Shown one piece after another: positions 26,902 through 36,997 of a DNA stretch of 64,000 bases. The notes under the pieces are model-generated. The model saw only the letters and a program-made list of their open reading frames with translations. It made no database searches and was not told the DNA's origin. This DNA comes from Chitinophagaceae bacterium (GTDB taxonomy: Bacteria; Bacteroidota; Bacteroidia; Chitinophagales; Chitinophagaceae): the NCBI GenBank assembly GCA_016702745.1, contig JADJDJ010000001.1, positions 558,001 through 622,000 of the forward strand, read 5' to 3'. The stretch's first letter is position 1. Each line of letters starts with the position of its first letter. The translations under genes were made by a program, and so were the position numbers.

Positions 26902-27575
26902 TCTTTTTCAGCTGACTCCATAGCCCTGGCATACAGGTTATTCAACGGAAAATAGACTTCGGTAACGATTTTTACCAGGGCAAATACCAATACAAAAACA
27001 GCTCCCAGTTTAAAGGTCAGGAACATACTGCCCAGGATAACCGTGAATTGCTGAATGATAATCCTTCCGTAGGGTTGAAACATCAGCATCAGCATCGGTG
27101 CATGCAAATATTCTTTTCGGATTAAAAAAGGCAGCAGATCCCGAAGCAGGTAACTCAGCACAAATATCAGGAGCATGATCCCGATGTCCTGATTGATGAA
27201 TTCCCAGAAATGAAAGAAGAAGTATTCAGGACTTTTGCCGGAAGGAGTGATGCCGCTGACTCCGGCAAAAATGGAGGTTTGAACCAATGTAAAAATGCCA
27301 TAATGCATGACAAAGAAAACAATGAAGAATAGTCCGCTTACCTTCGATTGCTTTCCCTTATTATACCAGGTATCTGTACCCCGGGCCAGAGTAGCCATCA
27401 GTAATTTGAAAACGGTCAGGATGCCCAGGATCAGTGTTTCCATTGCATAAACGATAAACACTTCCACGGCACTCCAACCCATAAACCATACACCATAAAC
27501 CGGTAACAGGTTGGCCAGGATGATGATCCAGTCATTCCTGCTGAGCTTTTTCTGAAACAAAGAAGTAGAAGGCAT
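26874..27575 (-). CDS. DUF6498-like membrane protein
   Basis: 233 aa with about six transmembrane helices. It begins with a short cytoplasmic tail and NDWIIILANLLPVYGVWFMG, and carries WSAVEVFIVYAMETLILG, a pattern typical of DUF6498 proteins. No catalytic motif is visible and the function is unknown. Convergent with the kinase gene, overlapping it by 28 bp. Confidence 0.65.
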   Translation of the reverse strand: MPSTSLFQKKLSRNDWIIILANLLPVYGVWFMGWSAVEVFIVYAMETLILGILTVFKLLMATLARGTDTWYNKGKQSKVSGLFFIVFFVMHYGIFTLVQTSIFAGVSGITPSGKSPEYFFFHFWEFINQDIGIMLLIFVLSYLLRDLLPFLIRKEYLHAPMLMLMFQPYGRIIIQQFTVILGSMFLTFKLGAVFVLVFALVKIVTEVYFPLNNLYARAMESAEKDQDSNSSHS

Positions 27576-27624
27576 GCTACTAAAATAACTAAATTCGCCT
27601 TTTCAAATATACCGTATAACACGT

Positions 27625-28590
27625 ATGTCATTATTTACGATTGCCGTGCATGGGGGAGCAGGGACTATCCGAAAGGAGGATATGAGTCCCGAAATGGAAA
27701 TAGCCTATAAACAGGGTTTACAGCATGCACTGGAAGTCGGTTATGCCGTTCTTTCTGCCAAAGGATCTGCTGTTGATGCAGTGCAGGCAGCCGTTGTTTC
27801 CCTGGAAGATAATATCCTGTTCAATGCAGGCAGGGGATCAGTATTTGGCAAAGATGGCAAACATGAAATGGATGCCGCCATTATGGATGGAAGCAACCTG
27901 GCAGCCGGTGCTGTGGCAGCCGTAACCTCCGTTCGCAACCCGGTAAAACTGGCAAGGGCCATCATGGCCGAGAGCCCGCATGTGATGTTATCCGGCGCAG
28001 GGGCACTTGAATTTGCAAAGCTGAAAGGGTTGGTTTTAGAAGATGAAAGCTATTTCTACTCTCCATTCCGCTTCCGGCAATGGCAGCAAATAAAGGGTAC
28101 TGATGAAACAGCACTCGATCATGATGTAAAGCTTACGGATCATGCTGCGGGCAAAGCAGCTGCAGAAAAAAAGTTTGGAACCGTTGGCGCAGTGGCCACC
28201 GATATGAATGGTAATATCGCCGCCGCAACCAGTACAGGGGGCATGACTAATAAACAATGGGGCCGTATCGGAGATAGTCCCATCATAGGGGCCGGCACCT
28301 ATGCCAATAACCAAACCTGTGCCATCAGTTGTACCGGACATGGCGAGCCTTTTATCCGTGCCGTGACGGCATATGATGTCAGTTGCCTGATGGAATACAA
28401 GGGACTCACGCTGGAGCAGGCGATGCAGTTGGTGGTGCATGATAAACTTTTAAAAATTGACGGAGAAGGAGGGATGATCGGAGTGGATGCCCAAGGCAAT
28501 GCATCAATGGTATTCAATAGTGAAGGGATGTACCGGGGAGTGAAAAATAGCAAGGGTTTGAATAATGTTTTAATCTATCGGGAAGCATGA
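27625..28590 (+). CDS. Isoaspartyl peptidase / type III L-asparaginase (Ntn hydrolase)
   Basis: 321 aa. The N-terminal HGGAGTI and the autocleavage site GTVGAVA (nucleophile Thr186) are clear, followed by the beta-chain motif STGGMTNKQWGRIGDSPIIG. There is no signal peptide, so it is cytoplasmic. The precursor cuts itself before Thr186 and then removes isoaspartyl residues from damaged peptides or hydrolyses asparagine. Overlaps ispD by 4 bp (ATGA). Confidence 0.92.
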   Translation: MSLFTIAVHGGAGTIRKEDMSPEMEIAYKQGLQHALEVGYAVLSAKGSAVDAVQAAVVSLEDNILFNAGRGSVFGKDGKHEMDAAIMDGSNLAAGAVAAVTSVRNPVKLARAIMAESPHVMLSGAGALEFAKLKGLVLEDESYFYSPFRFRQWQQIKGTDETALDHDVKLTDHAAGKAAAEKKFGTVGAVATDMNGNIAAATSTGGMTNKQWGRIGDSPIIGAGTYANNQTCAISCTGHGEPFIRAVTAYDVSCLMEYKGLTLEQAMQLVVHDKLLKIDGEGGMIGVDAQGNASMVFNSEGMYRGVKNSKGLNNVLIYREA

Positions 28591-29261
28591 AGAAATATGC
28601 AGTGATTGTAGCCGGAGGGGCTGGATTGAGAATGGGAGGCTCCCTTCCCAAACAGTTTCTTTTATTGAAAGACAAACCGGTTCTGTATTATACCATTAAA
28701 ACTTTCCTCGAAGCTTATTCAGATCTTCAGGTGATCTTGGTATTGCCGGTTGATTATACCGATATGGGACAGGAAATCATTGATGCCTGGTTTGATAAGG
28801 ATAGAATCAGAATCACCGCCGGCGGAGAAACAAGATTTCATTCGGTGCAGAACGGACTTTCACAGATTGAGGAAGAGTCCATCATTTTTGTCCACGACGG
28901 AGTCCGCTGTCTGCTCAGCACCGACCTGATCCATCGTTGTTACCAGCAGGCTGTTGAAACAGGCACAGCCATTCCAGCTATTCCTTCTAAAGATAGTATT
29001 CGCCTGCTGACCGATGAAGGCAATGAAGCTTTCGACCGGAACAAAGTCATGCTGATACAAACCCCGCAAACCTTTCACAGCAAAATACTGATCCCCGCTT
29101 TCCAGATTGATTACAAAGACAAATTCACAGATGAAGCTACTGTTGTGGAAGCTTTCGGTATGAAGGTTTCGCTGGTAGAAGGAGAGGAAAGGAATATTAA
29201 AATCACGAGGCCCGTAGATATTGTTATCGCAGAACAATTGCTGAATGAAACTGCCTCGTAA
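28587..29261 (+). CDS. ispD: 2-C-methyl-D-erythritol 4-phosphate cytidylyltransferase
   Basis: 224 aa. Nucleotide-binding loop VAGGAGLRMGGSLPKQF, VHDGVR, and the C-terminal TDEATVVE and EGEERNIKITRP blocks are the IspD signature. Third step of the MEP pathway to isoprenoids, cytoplasmic. Start overlaps the stop of the upstream peptidase gene, implying translational coupling. Confidence 0.94.
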   Translation: MKKYAVIVAGGAGLRMGGSLPKQFLLLKDKPVLYYTIKTFLEAYSDLQVILVLPVDYTDMGQEIIDAWFDKDRIRITAGGETRFHSVQNGLSQIEEESIIFVHDGVRCLLSTDLIHRCYQQAVETGTAIPAIPSKDSIRLLTDEGNEAFDRNKVMLIQTPQTFHSKILIPAFQIDYKDKFTDEATVVEAFGMKVSLVEGEERNIKITRPVDIVIAEQLLNETAS

Positions 29262-29279
29262 CAATCCGGATTCTTCAAT

Positions 29280-30188
29280 CTATTTCTTCAGCCATTTCAG
29301 GAAAAAAGGCAGCCGGTTGATCTTTAGTGCCGGATATGGCTCTTCAACGGCGCCAAAGGCCCGGTAATAAGCGGCCAGTCCGGGAATATCTGACCCTTCA
29401 AAATCCAATATTTGACCGGTTCCTGCCTGCTCGCGAATCAACGTATCAATTAAAGCATGGGAAGCGCCCATTTCCCTTCCTGATGGATGATTGCCCACCA
29501 GTATATAATAAAGTCGTTGGTGTGATAAGAAGAATACAGCAGAAGCTCCCAATTGCTCACCTTGAAAAATACCATAGGTCCGGGCCATATTTTTTTCCTG
29601 TAAAACGGTAAACAGATTCCGGAACCGGTTAATATTATCTGCCGACTCATGTCCGTGTTCCCGCATTTGTGCTGCAGCCAGCCGGATCACTAACTCCACA
29701 TCAATATTGGTTTTAAGCGTCAAACCAGCCTGTTCAGATTTTTTGATATTTCTTTTCAGATTCTCATTGTACTGATCGGCGATTGTGTCATAAGGCCTGT
29801 TCAACGGAAGGATATAATTACTTCTCCGGCTAACTGCAGTTGACAGGGGATGATTGCCGGCATTCAGCAATATATCAATATAGCGGAAAGAAGGGGGGAT
29901 GGATTTTATAAAATCATCGGTAAGTGCAGGTGTTACTGATTGGCCATATATGCCGAGTTGAGCTGTGATAAAGGGCTGATATAAGTATTTAATACCCCAG
30001 CGGCTGTTCCAGGTCAGGGGCATCACCGCCTCATAGTCATTTATTACCAGTGCATCCCAGTGAACGGCCATCTGATCCAGATAAAAGGAATAACCATAGA
30101 TCAGTCCATTAGTTGCTTTCTCAATACATTGATCCCATTTGTATGTGTCAATGTCCTGCTGCGGGATATATCGGATATCCTTTGCCAT
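29280..30188 (-). CDS. FemAB/GNAT-like acyltransferase
   Basis: 302 aa. NENLKRNIKKSEQAGLTLK near residue 143 and the C-terminal GASAVFFLSHQRLYYILVG, with DFEGSDIPGLAAYYRAFGA, resemble the second GNAT domain of FemAB/MprF-like enzymes that move aminoacyl or acyl groups onto peptidoglycan or lipids. Substrate not readable. Its start overlaps the stop of the M1 peptidase gene (TGATG), so the two are co-translated. Confidence 0.72.
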   Translation of the reverse strand: MAKDIRYIPQQDIDTYKWDQCIEKATNGLIYGYSFYLDQMAVHWDALVINDYEAVMPLTWNSRWGIKYLYQPFITAQLGIYGQSVTPALTDDFIKSIPPSFRYIDILLNAGNHPLSTAVSRRSNYILPLNRPYDTIADQYNENLKRNIKKSEQAGLTLKTNIDVELVIRLAAAQMREHGHESADNINRFRNLFTVLQEKNMARTYGIFQGEQLGASAVFFLSHQRLYYILVGNHPSGREMGASHALIDTLIREQAGTGQILDFEGSDIPGLAAYYRAFGAVEEPYPALKINRLPFFLKWLKK

Positions 30189-33040
30189 CAGAAATTCAGG
30201 TTGCGGTCAATCTTGCGAAAACTGAAATTGGACATATCAATAGAGAAAGAAATCTTTTTCCAGAATCTTTGTTTCTTCTCAATGGTGGACTGGATATATT
30301 CTTTGTACACATTGCTGTAAAGGAGCGGGATGTAGATATTAATGGTTTCCCGGAACAAAGGAATCTGTAGTCCTGCATCAAAAAGGAAACGGTCAGATTC
30401 GGCATTGGGCTTCCAGGCTTCGGACTGTGTGCCCAGATCAAAGAAAACTTTCAGGGGAATCTTTACCGGTAAAACGGAGAGTGGATTCACTTCATCAGGG
30501 ATCGTTGTGCTGAAATTTGCCGCAATCAGCCAGTCATCTGTTTTTCCCACTTTATCAGCCAGTAAATCTGTTCTTACTTTAAAAGCTCCATCCCTCACCA
30601 TGATCTGCTGACTGGCAAAGCCTTCAAATTTATTCCGGCCTATGAAATACTCATTATAAGTGTAATCCTCATACCCGTTGGCTCCGGTCATGTTCAAATG
30701 ATAACGATCGGTGGCAAATTGTTTGGTAAAAGTTTTAGCACCATTATAAAAAAACTTACCGGCAAATAAGCGGACATCCAATCCTCCTTTTTTGGGATAG
30801 TTGAAAAAGTAGTTACCTGTAAAAGCAGTTCTCACAAAGTCCTTTCCCTGCTCAATTTTCAATTCTCCCTTATAGGGATAGAGTACCCGGTTATTCTCAA
30901 TCACGATCCTCAGCTGGTTCAGGGTCCGGTTATTATCCGTGATCCGGTATTTGGTGCTGATGGTAGTATCAATTCCACTGATCGTGGTGTCCCGGTAAAA
31001 ACCAAGTCCATCTTCATTAATCAGGAATGATTTGAATTGGATGAAACGATTCAGGCTGCTGCGTGGATTTTTTTCTTTTAATGTAAGTTTAATACCCGGT
31101 ACTATTTTCCGGAAACCGAGATACACTTTTTTATTGTCGCTATCAGTATAGGTATCAGCCGTAAATGTGGAAGCATTAACTCCGAATTCTATTTTACGAA
31201 ACAGCTGATTGGGATACAAACTATAATAAAGGAATCCCAGTCCGGTTAGTTTTTTACTGCTGGTGGCATACATGGGGGCCATCAGGAATTGTAAGCGGGG
31301 TGGGGGGAATTTCATATTGGTGACAAAGACACCGGCCATGAATTTATCATAACTGTTCGCCCCTAATGCAGGCCCGAATAAAATCAGGTCCTTGGTCGGT
31401 TTTTTACTCCATTGCTCCAGTGATTTGATATCGCCGATAAAGGCAGTTTTCAGTCCTTTGCTTTGTTGCTGGGGGAGTAGTCCTTTCTGATTTAATAATT
31501 CAAATTCCTTATCCAGATTTTTTTCACTCACTTCTTCCAGTACAATTTTAAAATCCTCCGGCTCGGGATGTTTGAACTGCCAGCGCTGAAAATATTTTTG
31601 CATCGCAAGCTGAAAAGCAGAAGCACCCAGTACCGATTCCAGGTACTGCATCCAGGCTGCTGTTTTGTAATAGGCGATCATGGCATAGTTGAGCAGGCTC
31701 AGACTATCGGAACTGGTTCGGATCGGCTGATCCAGTTTTTCAACAACCTGTGTTTCAAAAAGCAATTGTTCCAATTTAGGGGAAGCACCATAGTAGCGTT
31801 CGCTGTATTTGTTCTCATAAAAACTGTTCAGCCCTTCATCCATCCAGGGATGCTTTCTTTCATTGCTGGCAAGGATGCCATAAAACCAGTTATGTCCGAT
31901 TTCATGGGCAATAACCTTATCCAATGATTTCTGATTATCTACCGGACTGATCACCGTAATAGTGGGATATTCCATGCCTCCGCCAAAACTTTCAGGTCCC
32001 TGTACCACCTGTACTACCGGATAAGGATATTCTCCTACCAGGGACGAATAATGGTGGATGGCCTGTTTGGCATAGGTAGTGCTTTTGCTCCAGTTCTTTT
32101 TCTGATCAGGGGTGTAATAGGTAATAACATCAACTGTTTTTCCTGAGGCCAGGATACAGCTGTCCATATTCACTATAAAACGTTTATCGGCAAACCAGGC
32201 AAAATCATGGATATTGCCTTGTTTATATTGCAGGGTCTTGGTCGCCGGCTCAGAATCTGGGAAGGACTGATAACTGGTTTTATATTGACCGGCTGCATTT
32301 TTTGTTCTTTGTTTCACTGGTTCCCAGCTAAACTGAGTTCTTGTTCGCAGCCATGCTTTTTCATTGTCATCCTGCAAGGCTCCGGTAGCGGCTACCACAT
32401 AGTTTTTGGGTAAAGTGATACGGACATCAAAGCTGCCGAATTCGCTGTAAAATTCTCCCTGGTCCAGGTAAGGCATCGGATGCCAGCCATTCTTATTATA
32501 TACCGCCGGCTTGGGATACCATTGGGTAGCCTGGTAGCTTTGTCCTTCATGTCCGCCCCTTGAAAAATTAAATGGCAGCTGTACATGAAAAGGCGTGCTG
32601 AGTGTGATTTTTTGTCCGGGTGGAAGCGGGGTTGGAAGATTGACTTTTACAATATCAATATACTGCGGATGATCTTCCATGGGGGCCGTGCTCCCGTTCA
32701 CTTTAAAATCAAGTTGATTGATATATCCTTTTTCTTCTTTGGAGGAAAAATAAAAACGGGTGCTGCCATTTTCCAGTTGCTGATCAGTAAAAGCTGTTTT
32801 ATCGTTCTTGTAAGCATTGGGCCAGCAATGGAACCAGATAAACTTTAATGTGTCGGGGGAGTTATTGATGTAGTCAATCTTTGCAAAACCATTCAGCGAA
32901 TGTTCTTTATCGTTCAGGCTTACATCAATCCGGTAATTGACTTCTTGCTGCCAGTATGGCCGTTGGCTATTGACAATCGTCAACAAACAATAAGTAGTCA
33001 GGAAAAGAAGGAATTTCTTCAATGGGATATAGTTTCTCAA
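30188..33040 (-). CDS. M1-family metallopeptidase
   Basis: 950 aa. An N-terminal signal-like helix (LLFLTTYCLLTIVNS) is followed by an aminopeptidase N-type beta domain and the zinc site HEIGHNW near residue 380, with the third ligand in WMDEGLNSFYE. The long C-terminal half looks like a beta-barrel-type or beta-rich region (many aromatic alternating strands) rather than the usual ERAP-like helices, as seen in several Bacteroidota M1 homologues. Probably acts at the outer membrane or in the periplasm. Confidence 0.85.
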   Translation of the reverse strand: MRNYIPLKKFLLFLTTYCLLTIVNSQRPYWQQEVNYRIDVSLNDKEHSLNGFAKIDYINNSPDTLKFIWFHCWPNAYKNDKTAFTDQQLENGSTRFYFSSKEEKGYINQLDFKVNGSTAPMEDHPQYIDIVKVNLPTPLPPGQKITLSTPFHVQLPFNFSRGGHEGQSYQATQWYPKPAVYNKNGWHPMPYLDQGEFYSEFGSFDVRITLPKNYVVAATGALQDDNEKAWLRTRTQFSWEPVKQRTKNAAGQYKTSYQSFPDSEPATKTLQYKQGNIHDFAWFADKRFIVNMDSCILASGKTVDVITYYTPDQKKNWSKSTTYAKQAIHHYSSLVGEYPYPVVQVVQGPESFGGGMEYPTITVISPVDNQKSLDKVIAHEIGHNWFYGILASNERKHPWMDEGLNSFYENKYSERYYGASPKLEQLLFETQVVEKLDQPIRTSSDSLSLLNYAMIAYYKTAAWMQYLESVLGASAFQLAMQKYFQRWQFKHPEPEDFKIVLEEVSEKNLDKEFELLNQKGLLPQQQSKGLKTAFIGDIKSLEQWSKKPTKDLILFGPALGANSYDKFMAGVFVTNMKFPPPRLQFLMAPMYATSSKKLTGLGFLYYSLYPNQLFRKIEFGVNASTFTADTYTDSDNKKVYLGFRKIVPGIKLTLKEKNPRSSLNRFIQFKSFLINEDGLGFYRDTTISGIDTTISTKYRITDNNRTLNQLRIVIENNRVLYPYKGELKIEQGKDFVRTAFTGNYFFNYPKKGGLDVRLFAGKFFYNGAKTFTKQFATDRYHLNMTGANGYEDYTYNEYFIGRNKFEGFASQQIMVRDGAFKVRTDLLADKVGKTDDWLIAANFSTTIPDEVNPLSVLPVKIPLKVFFDLGTQSEAWKPNAESDRFLFDAGLQIPLFRETINIYIPLLYSNVYKEYIQSTIEKKQRFWKKISFSIDMSNFSFRKIDRNLNF

Positions 33041-33187
33041 AAATATAAAAACAATTCGTCAATTCTTGACATTCTATAAGCAATCTTATTTGTCATTCTG
33101 CTCCCAAATAGCCACTCTCCACTTGCCGTCTTTTCAACTTTCATGTCACGTCCTAATAAAAGTTGTCACTATTTGCTACGTTTTTAC

Positions 33188-34031
33188 TCATGCTGCCGTA
33201 TGAACTTTAGCCGGTATTTGAAGTCCCAGTGACCAGTGAGGTCTTTGTTCATTATATGCGTTGATCCCCTCTTTTACAGCCTGTCTGGCTTCTTTCTCAT
33301 CTCTATATGTATCCTCCAGTCCGTATTCACCTTTCAATATTCCATTCACCCTTTCAGCCATTGCATTCTCATAACAATTACCCGCCTCCGACATACTAAT
33401 CTTTATCCCTCTGGCTTTTAAGATATTTACGTACTCATGGGAACAATATTGAAAACCTCTGTCTGAGTGAGGGATCAATCCATTGGATGACGGGCATTGT
33501 TTTAATGCCCTTTTTAAGGCTTGTATCGCTCCTGCCAGGCCTAGGCTATTACTCAACTCCCAGCCTACTATCTTGCGACTATATGCGTCAGTTATCAAAA
33601 ACAGATATACAAACCCTTTTCTTACACGTACATAGGTAATGTCACACACCCATGCCTGGTGTGGCCGACTTGCTTTAAAATCCAGCATCCTGTTTTGGTA
33701 GACACGGTACCAATGTTGAGATTGAGTCGTAATCGCGTACTTACGCCGACGATGCACCAATAACCCCCTGCTCCGTAGCAAATCAAAGAACTTATCCCGC
33801 CCCATAGAGGCGTCTATCCCATGTATATCTGTTTCCAGTATGTGGTACAGCTTTTTCCCACCCATCTTCTTATTACTCCTTCTGATCTGCTGCACTAGCT
33901 CTATTATCAACTCATGCTGAATTGATTCTCTCACTTCGTTTCAACCCCTTATAATAGGCCTGCCGGGTTACACCAAAATATTTACATAAACCCCTAATAC
34001 TTAACTCTTCTCTGAGCCGGCCGATGCTGAC
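33188..34031 (-). CDS. IS3-family transposase OrfB (DDE integrase), frame broken at about 33937
   Basis: The main frame (33188-33934) holds the catalytic residues: D in WVCDITYV, D in IPHSDRGFQY and E in NCYENAMAERVNG. The true N-terminus lies upstream in another frame (RLREELSIRGLCKYFGVTRQ then AYYKGLKR), which runs into a stop a few codons later. Joining the two needs a one-base loss or two-base gain near 33935-33941. OrfB is normally made as an OrfA-OrfB fusion by -1 frameshifting; this second break would inactivate it unless it is a sequencing error. Confidence 0.8.
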
Positions 34032-34384
34032 TCTCCAAAACTTTTTTTTAAATCTGTTTTATACTCCTTATTCGCCTCGTCTATCACCACTTCAAGGCTT
34101 CGTTGCGCTAGCATCGAATCGGCCAAAGCCAGTTTCAGCTTTTTAACCTCAGCTTCCAAATGCTTGATTCGGTCCTTTTCTTCCATCGTTTCTATTCTAA
34201 TTATCTGCTTTATCAAATGGGATTTACCAAATTTACGAAGCCACTTTTGTATCGTTGAACTTCCCTTTATCCCATATTTTCTTCTTACAAAATCTAACCC
34301 AAGCCCATTTTGTTCAATCTCCCTAACTACCTGATGCTTAAAGCTAAGACTGTACCGAATTGTTTGATTAATGATTCCTGTCAT
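34001..34384 (-). CDS. IS3-family transposase OrfA (helix-turn-helix)
   Basis: 127 aa: an N-terminal helix-turn-helix (VRRKYGIKGSSTIQKWLRKF) and a leucine-zipper-like coil (KDRIKHLEAEVKKLKLALAD) typical of IS3 OrfA, which binds the inverted repeats. Near its end lies a run of eight A (34042-34049 on the complement), a suitable -1 slippery site leading into OrfB. Confidence 0.85.
   Translation of the reverse strand: MTGIINQTIRYSLSFKHQVVREIEQNGLGLDFVRRKYGIKGSSTIQKWLRKFGKSHLIKQIIRIETMEEKDRIKHLEAEVKKLKLALADSMLAQRSLEVVIDEANKEYKTDLKKSFGESASAGSEKS
34042..34049 (-). promoter_or_regulatory. Probable programmed -1 frameshift site of the IS
   Basis: Eight consecutive A on the coding strand, read as tta aaa aaa agt in OrfA. 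Slipping back one base continues as FWRVSIGRLREELSIRG, the expected OrfB start. Confidence 0.65.
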
Positions 34385-34438
34385 ATTTAAACTGATTTTA
34401 GGTTGATTTAATATGACAACCTATATCAGGACATGACA

Positions 34439-34536
34439 TCAATTCCCCACTCCCCACTAGCCGAACCCCACTAACCACTTGCCACTTGCTACTCGCCACT
34501 TGCCTTTCCCCACTAGTCGAACCCCACTCGCCCTCC
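34439..34536. repeat. Short degenerate cactagcc/cacttgcc repeats
   Basis: At least nine imperfect copies of ccccacta-gccgaa / ccacttgc words with a period near 8. The left flank of the IS (33108-33130) has the same words, so the IS landed inside one block. Confidence 0.7.
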
Positions 34537-35954
34537 CTACTTTCCTTTCCCCTTAAAAATAATCCTCAACGTATGAATCATGATTCTGAAATCAAGTGCC
34601 AGTGAAATATTTTCTATATACACCAGGTCATACTTGCTTCTTTCGATCATTTCTTCCACATTTTCGGCGTAGCCAAACTGTACCATTCCCCAGCTGCTGA
34701 GACCTGGTTTTACCTTGAGCAGGTATTTGTAAAAAGGATGACGGGGAATAATCTGGTCAATATAATAGCGGCGTTCTGGCCTTGGACCAACCAGACTCAT
34801 TTGTCCGATCAGGATATTCCAGAGTTGGGGTAACTCATCCAGCCGCCATTTGCGCATCAGCCGGCCCCATTTGGTAATACGGGGGTCCTGGTCTGATGAT
34901 AAGGATGGGCCTTCCTTTTCTGCTCCATCCACCATCGAACGGAATTTAAACATGGTAAAGGGCTTGCCTTTATAACCAATTCTTTCCTGTGCAAAAATGA
35001 TGGGTCCGGGAGAAGATAGTTTGACGCGGATTGCTGCATAGAGCATGAGGGGAGATAGCATGATCAATCCAAGTAAGGAGAGGCCAACATCCAGCAGTCT
35101 TTTAATGTTTTGCTGCCACTGGGGCATGAGTCCGGTTTGCAGATCAATAAGTGCGGCGCCCATTACATTGCTGGTCTTTACCGAACCGGAAAGAATATCC
35201 AGGGTATCGGGCAGGATCTTCACTTCCACATCTTTTTCACTCAGCCGGTTGATCAGGGATTCCAGTAATTCTTTTTTTGACTTATCGATGGCCAGTACTA
35301 CCAGTCTGATCTGGTCGCGGTCAATGATGACTTCCAATTCTTCGAGGTTGCCGGACTTTGGTAGTAATTTGGATAGTCCGTTTTTGTTATCCGGCTCAGT
35401 GGGGATAAAACCGGTATAATGATAGCCACCATCGAGCAGGCTTTTGCCAGTTTCGCGAAAGATGCGGGTAGCGGTATCACAATTTCAAGGAGCAGGGTAT
35501 TGAACTGTACTTTCCCGCTGAGCAATTGTTTTTTCACCCGGCTCAGGATCAGCCAGCGGCCAAAAAAAGTCAGTCCGAAATGGAGGGTGAATAAAACCAG
35601 GAAGGCGGAGTAATAATAGCGATAATCATTTTCGGCATCATCCAGCAGGAAGGCAAAGAACAAGATGATGCATCCCAGTAAACTGCAGATAAATGTACTG
35701 GTGAACTCGTCCAGTCTTGATTTACTGTACAGAGAATGATAAGCACCCAATATCGTATACAAGATCAGCCATCCCAGTGGTATAAAAACAATACCCAGCC
35801 AGAACTTATTATCTGTTTGTAAAACACCGGTATCAGTCACCGGTTGTCCTAATATGGCTCTGCGAATAAAAAAGAAAAGAGCCCAGGCCAGGGAGGCCAT
35901 CATAAAATCAATGATGGTATACCAGGCAATGGATATTTTCTTTCGGGAACTCAT
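34537..35954 (-). CDS. Polyprenyl-phosphate sugar-1-phosphate transferase, frame broken at about 35486
   Basis: About 472 aa when joined. The N-terminal frame (to about 35486) has four transmembrane helices and the start of a CoA-binding-like domain (VQFNTLL). The second frame has the catalytic bacterial sugar transferase domain: KRLLDVGLSLLGLIMLSPLM, FKFRSM, WRLDELPQLWNIL and SLVGPRPE. One missing G in the coding strand (C at 35486) restores N-C-D-T-A-T-R across the break. Such enzymes place the first sugar phosphate on undecaprenyl phosphate to begin exopolysaccharide or O-antigen synthesis. Overlaps the oxidoreductase gene by 4 bp. Confidence 0.85.
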
Positions 35955-36928
35955 GAACGGCTGATGATATTATTCCCGATTTTTTCAAGAATCTGGTGGG
36001 CCACATCCATGGCCATCAGTCCGTCTACTTCTGTAACCGTGGTACGGGTGTTTTGCTGAATGGCGTTTTTGAAAGCGGTCAGTTCCTCTTTGATGGCATT
36101 TACTTCCGGGATCAATGGATTGGCCATGGCAATTGTTTTTTTGCCGCTGGGGGTTTCAATATCGAAGGCAAATACATTGGAGTCCTGAGGCTCTTTAAGT
36201 TTGATGACCTCTGTTTTTTTATTGAGGAAATCAATACCGATATAGGAGTCTTTCTGAAAGAGACGGATTTTGCGCATTTTCTTCATCGATATCCGGCTGC
36301 TGGTAAGATTGGCTACACAACCATTATTGAATTCAATCCGCACATTGGCAATATCAGGAGTTTCTGTCATCACGGCCACACCGCTGGCAGAAATACTTTT
36401 TACATCACTTTTTACAATACTGAGGATGATATCAATATCATGGATCATCAGGTCCAGGATCACACTTACTTCGGTTCCTCTGGGATTGAATTGTGCCAGT
36501 CGATGCACTTCAATAAACATGGGGTTTAAGGGCATGCCCTTGATGGCGAGAAAGGCGGGGTTAAAACGTTCCACATGTCCCACCTGACATTTAATACCGG
36601 ATTCTGCTGTGAGCTTTACCAGTTGCCGGGCTTCATCCATGGTATTGGCCAGGGGTTTTTCTACAAAAACATGTTTCCCTTTTTTGATGGCTTTTTCGCA
36701 GAGTTCGAAATGATAATTGGTGGGGGCTACCACATCAATGGCATCACAGGCATCGATCAGGCTATCGGCATCAAGGAAGCGGGGGAGTTGGTATTTATCG
36801 GCCACTTCAAGAGCCGTATCATCGTTGGGGTCATAAAAACCTACGATCTCGGTTCCGGGGATTTCCTTCCAGTTATTCAGGTGGAATTTGCCCAGATGAC
36901 CAACGCCAAATACGCCTACTTTGAACAT
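35951..36928 (-). CDS. Gfo/Idh/MocA-family oxidoreductase
   Basis: 325 aa. N-terminal Rossmann motif VGVFGVGHLGKFHL and the family hallmark EKPLANTMDEA. C-terminal substrate domain with GHVERFNPAF and LDLMIHDIDIIL. NAD(P)-dependent oxidation of a sugar or sugar nucleotide is expected. The 4-bp overlap with the sugar-transferase gene suggests the two work in one surface-glycan pathway, for example by supplying a nucleotide sugar. Confidence 0.85.
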   Translation of the reverse strand: MFKVGVFGVGHLGKFHLNNWKEIPGTEIVGFYDPNDDTALEVADKYQLPRFLDADSLIDACDAIDVVAPTNYHFELCEKAIKKGKHVFVEKPLANTMDEARQLVKLTAESGIKCQVGHVERFNPAFLAIKGMPLNPMFIEVHRLAQFNPRGTEVSVILDLMIHDIDIILSIVKSDVKSISASGVAVMTETPDIANVRIEFNNGCVANLTSSRISMKKMRKIRLFQKDSYIGIDFLNKKTEVIKLKEPQDSNVFAFDIETPSGKKTIAMANPLIPEVNAIKEELTAFKNAIQQNTRTTVTEVDGLMAMDVAHQILEKIGNNIISRS

Positions 36929-36997
36929 AACAATGAATTAATCAGCAAAGATAAACATTCAATGTTCTGGCAAAGAAGGAATTATAAACAGATGTGC

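Larger units (their letters stand above)
33144..34438 (-). mobile_element. IS3-family insertion sequence
   Basis: 1295 bp bounded by imperfect inverted repeats of about 25 bp: the left end begins TGTCACGTCCTAATAAAAGT and the complement of the right end begins TGTCATGTCCTGATATAGGT. Both flanks show the trinucleotide TCA (33141-33143 and 34439-34441), a 3-bp target duplication typical of the family. It carries orfA and orfB on the minus strand and lies within a cactagcc-type repeat block. Confidence 0.88.

Noticed and set aside
33144..34438. Larger composite transposon or genomic island around the IS
   Set aside because: Only one IS copy is present and flanking genes look like ordinary envelope and housekeeping genes.
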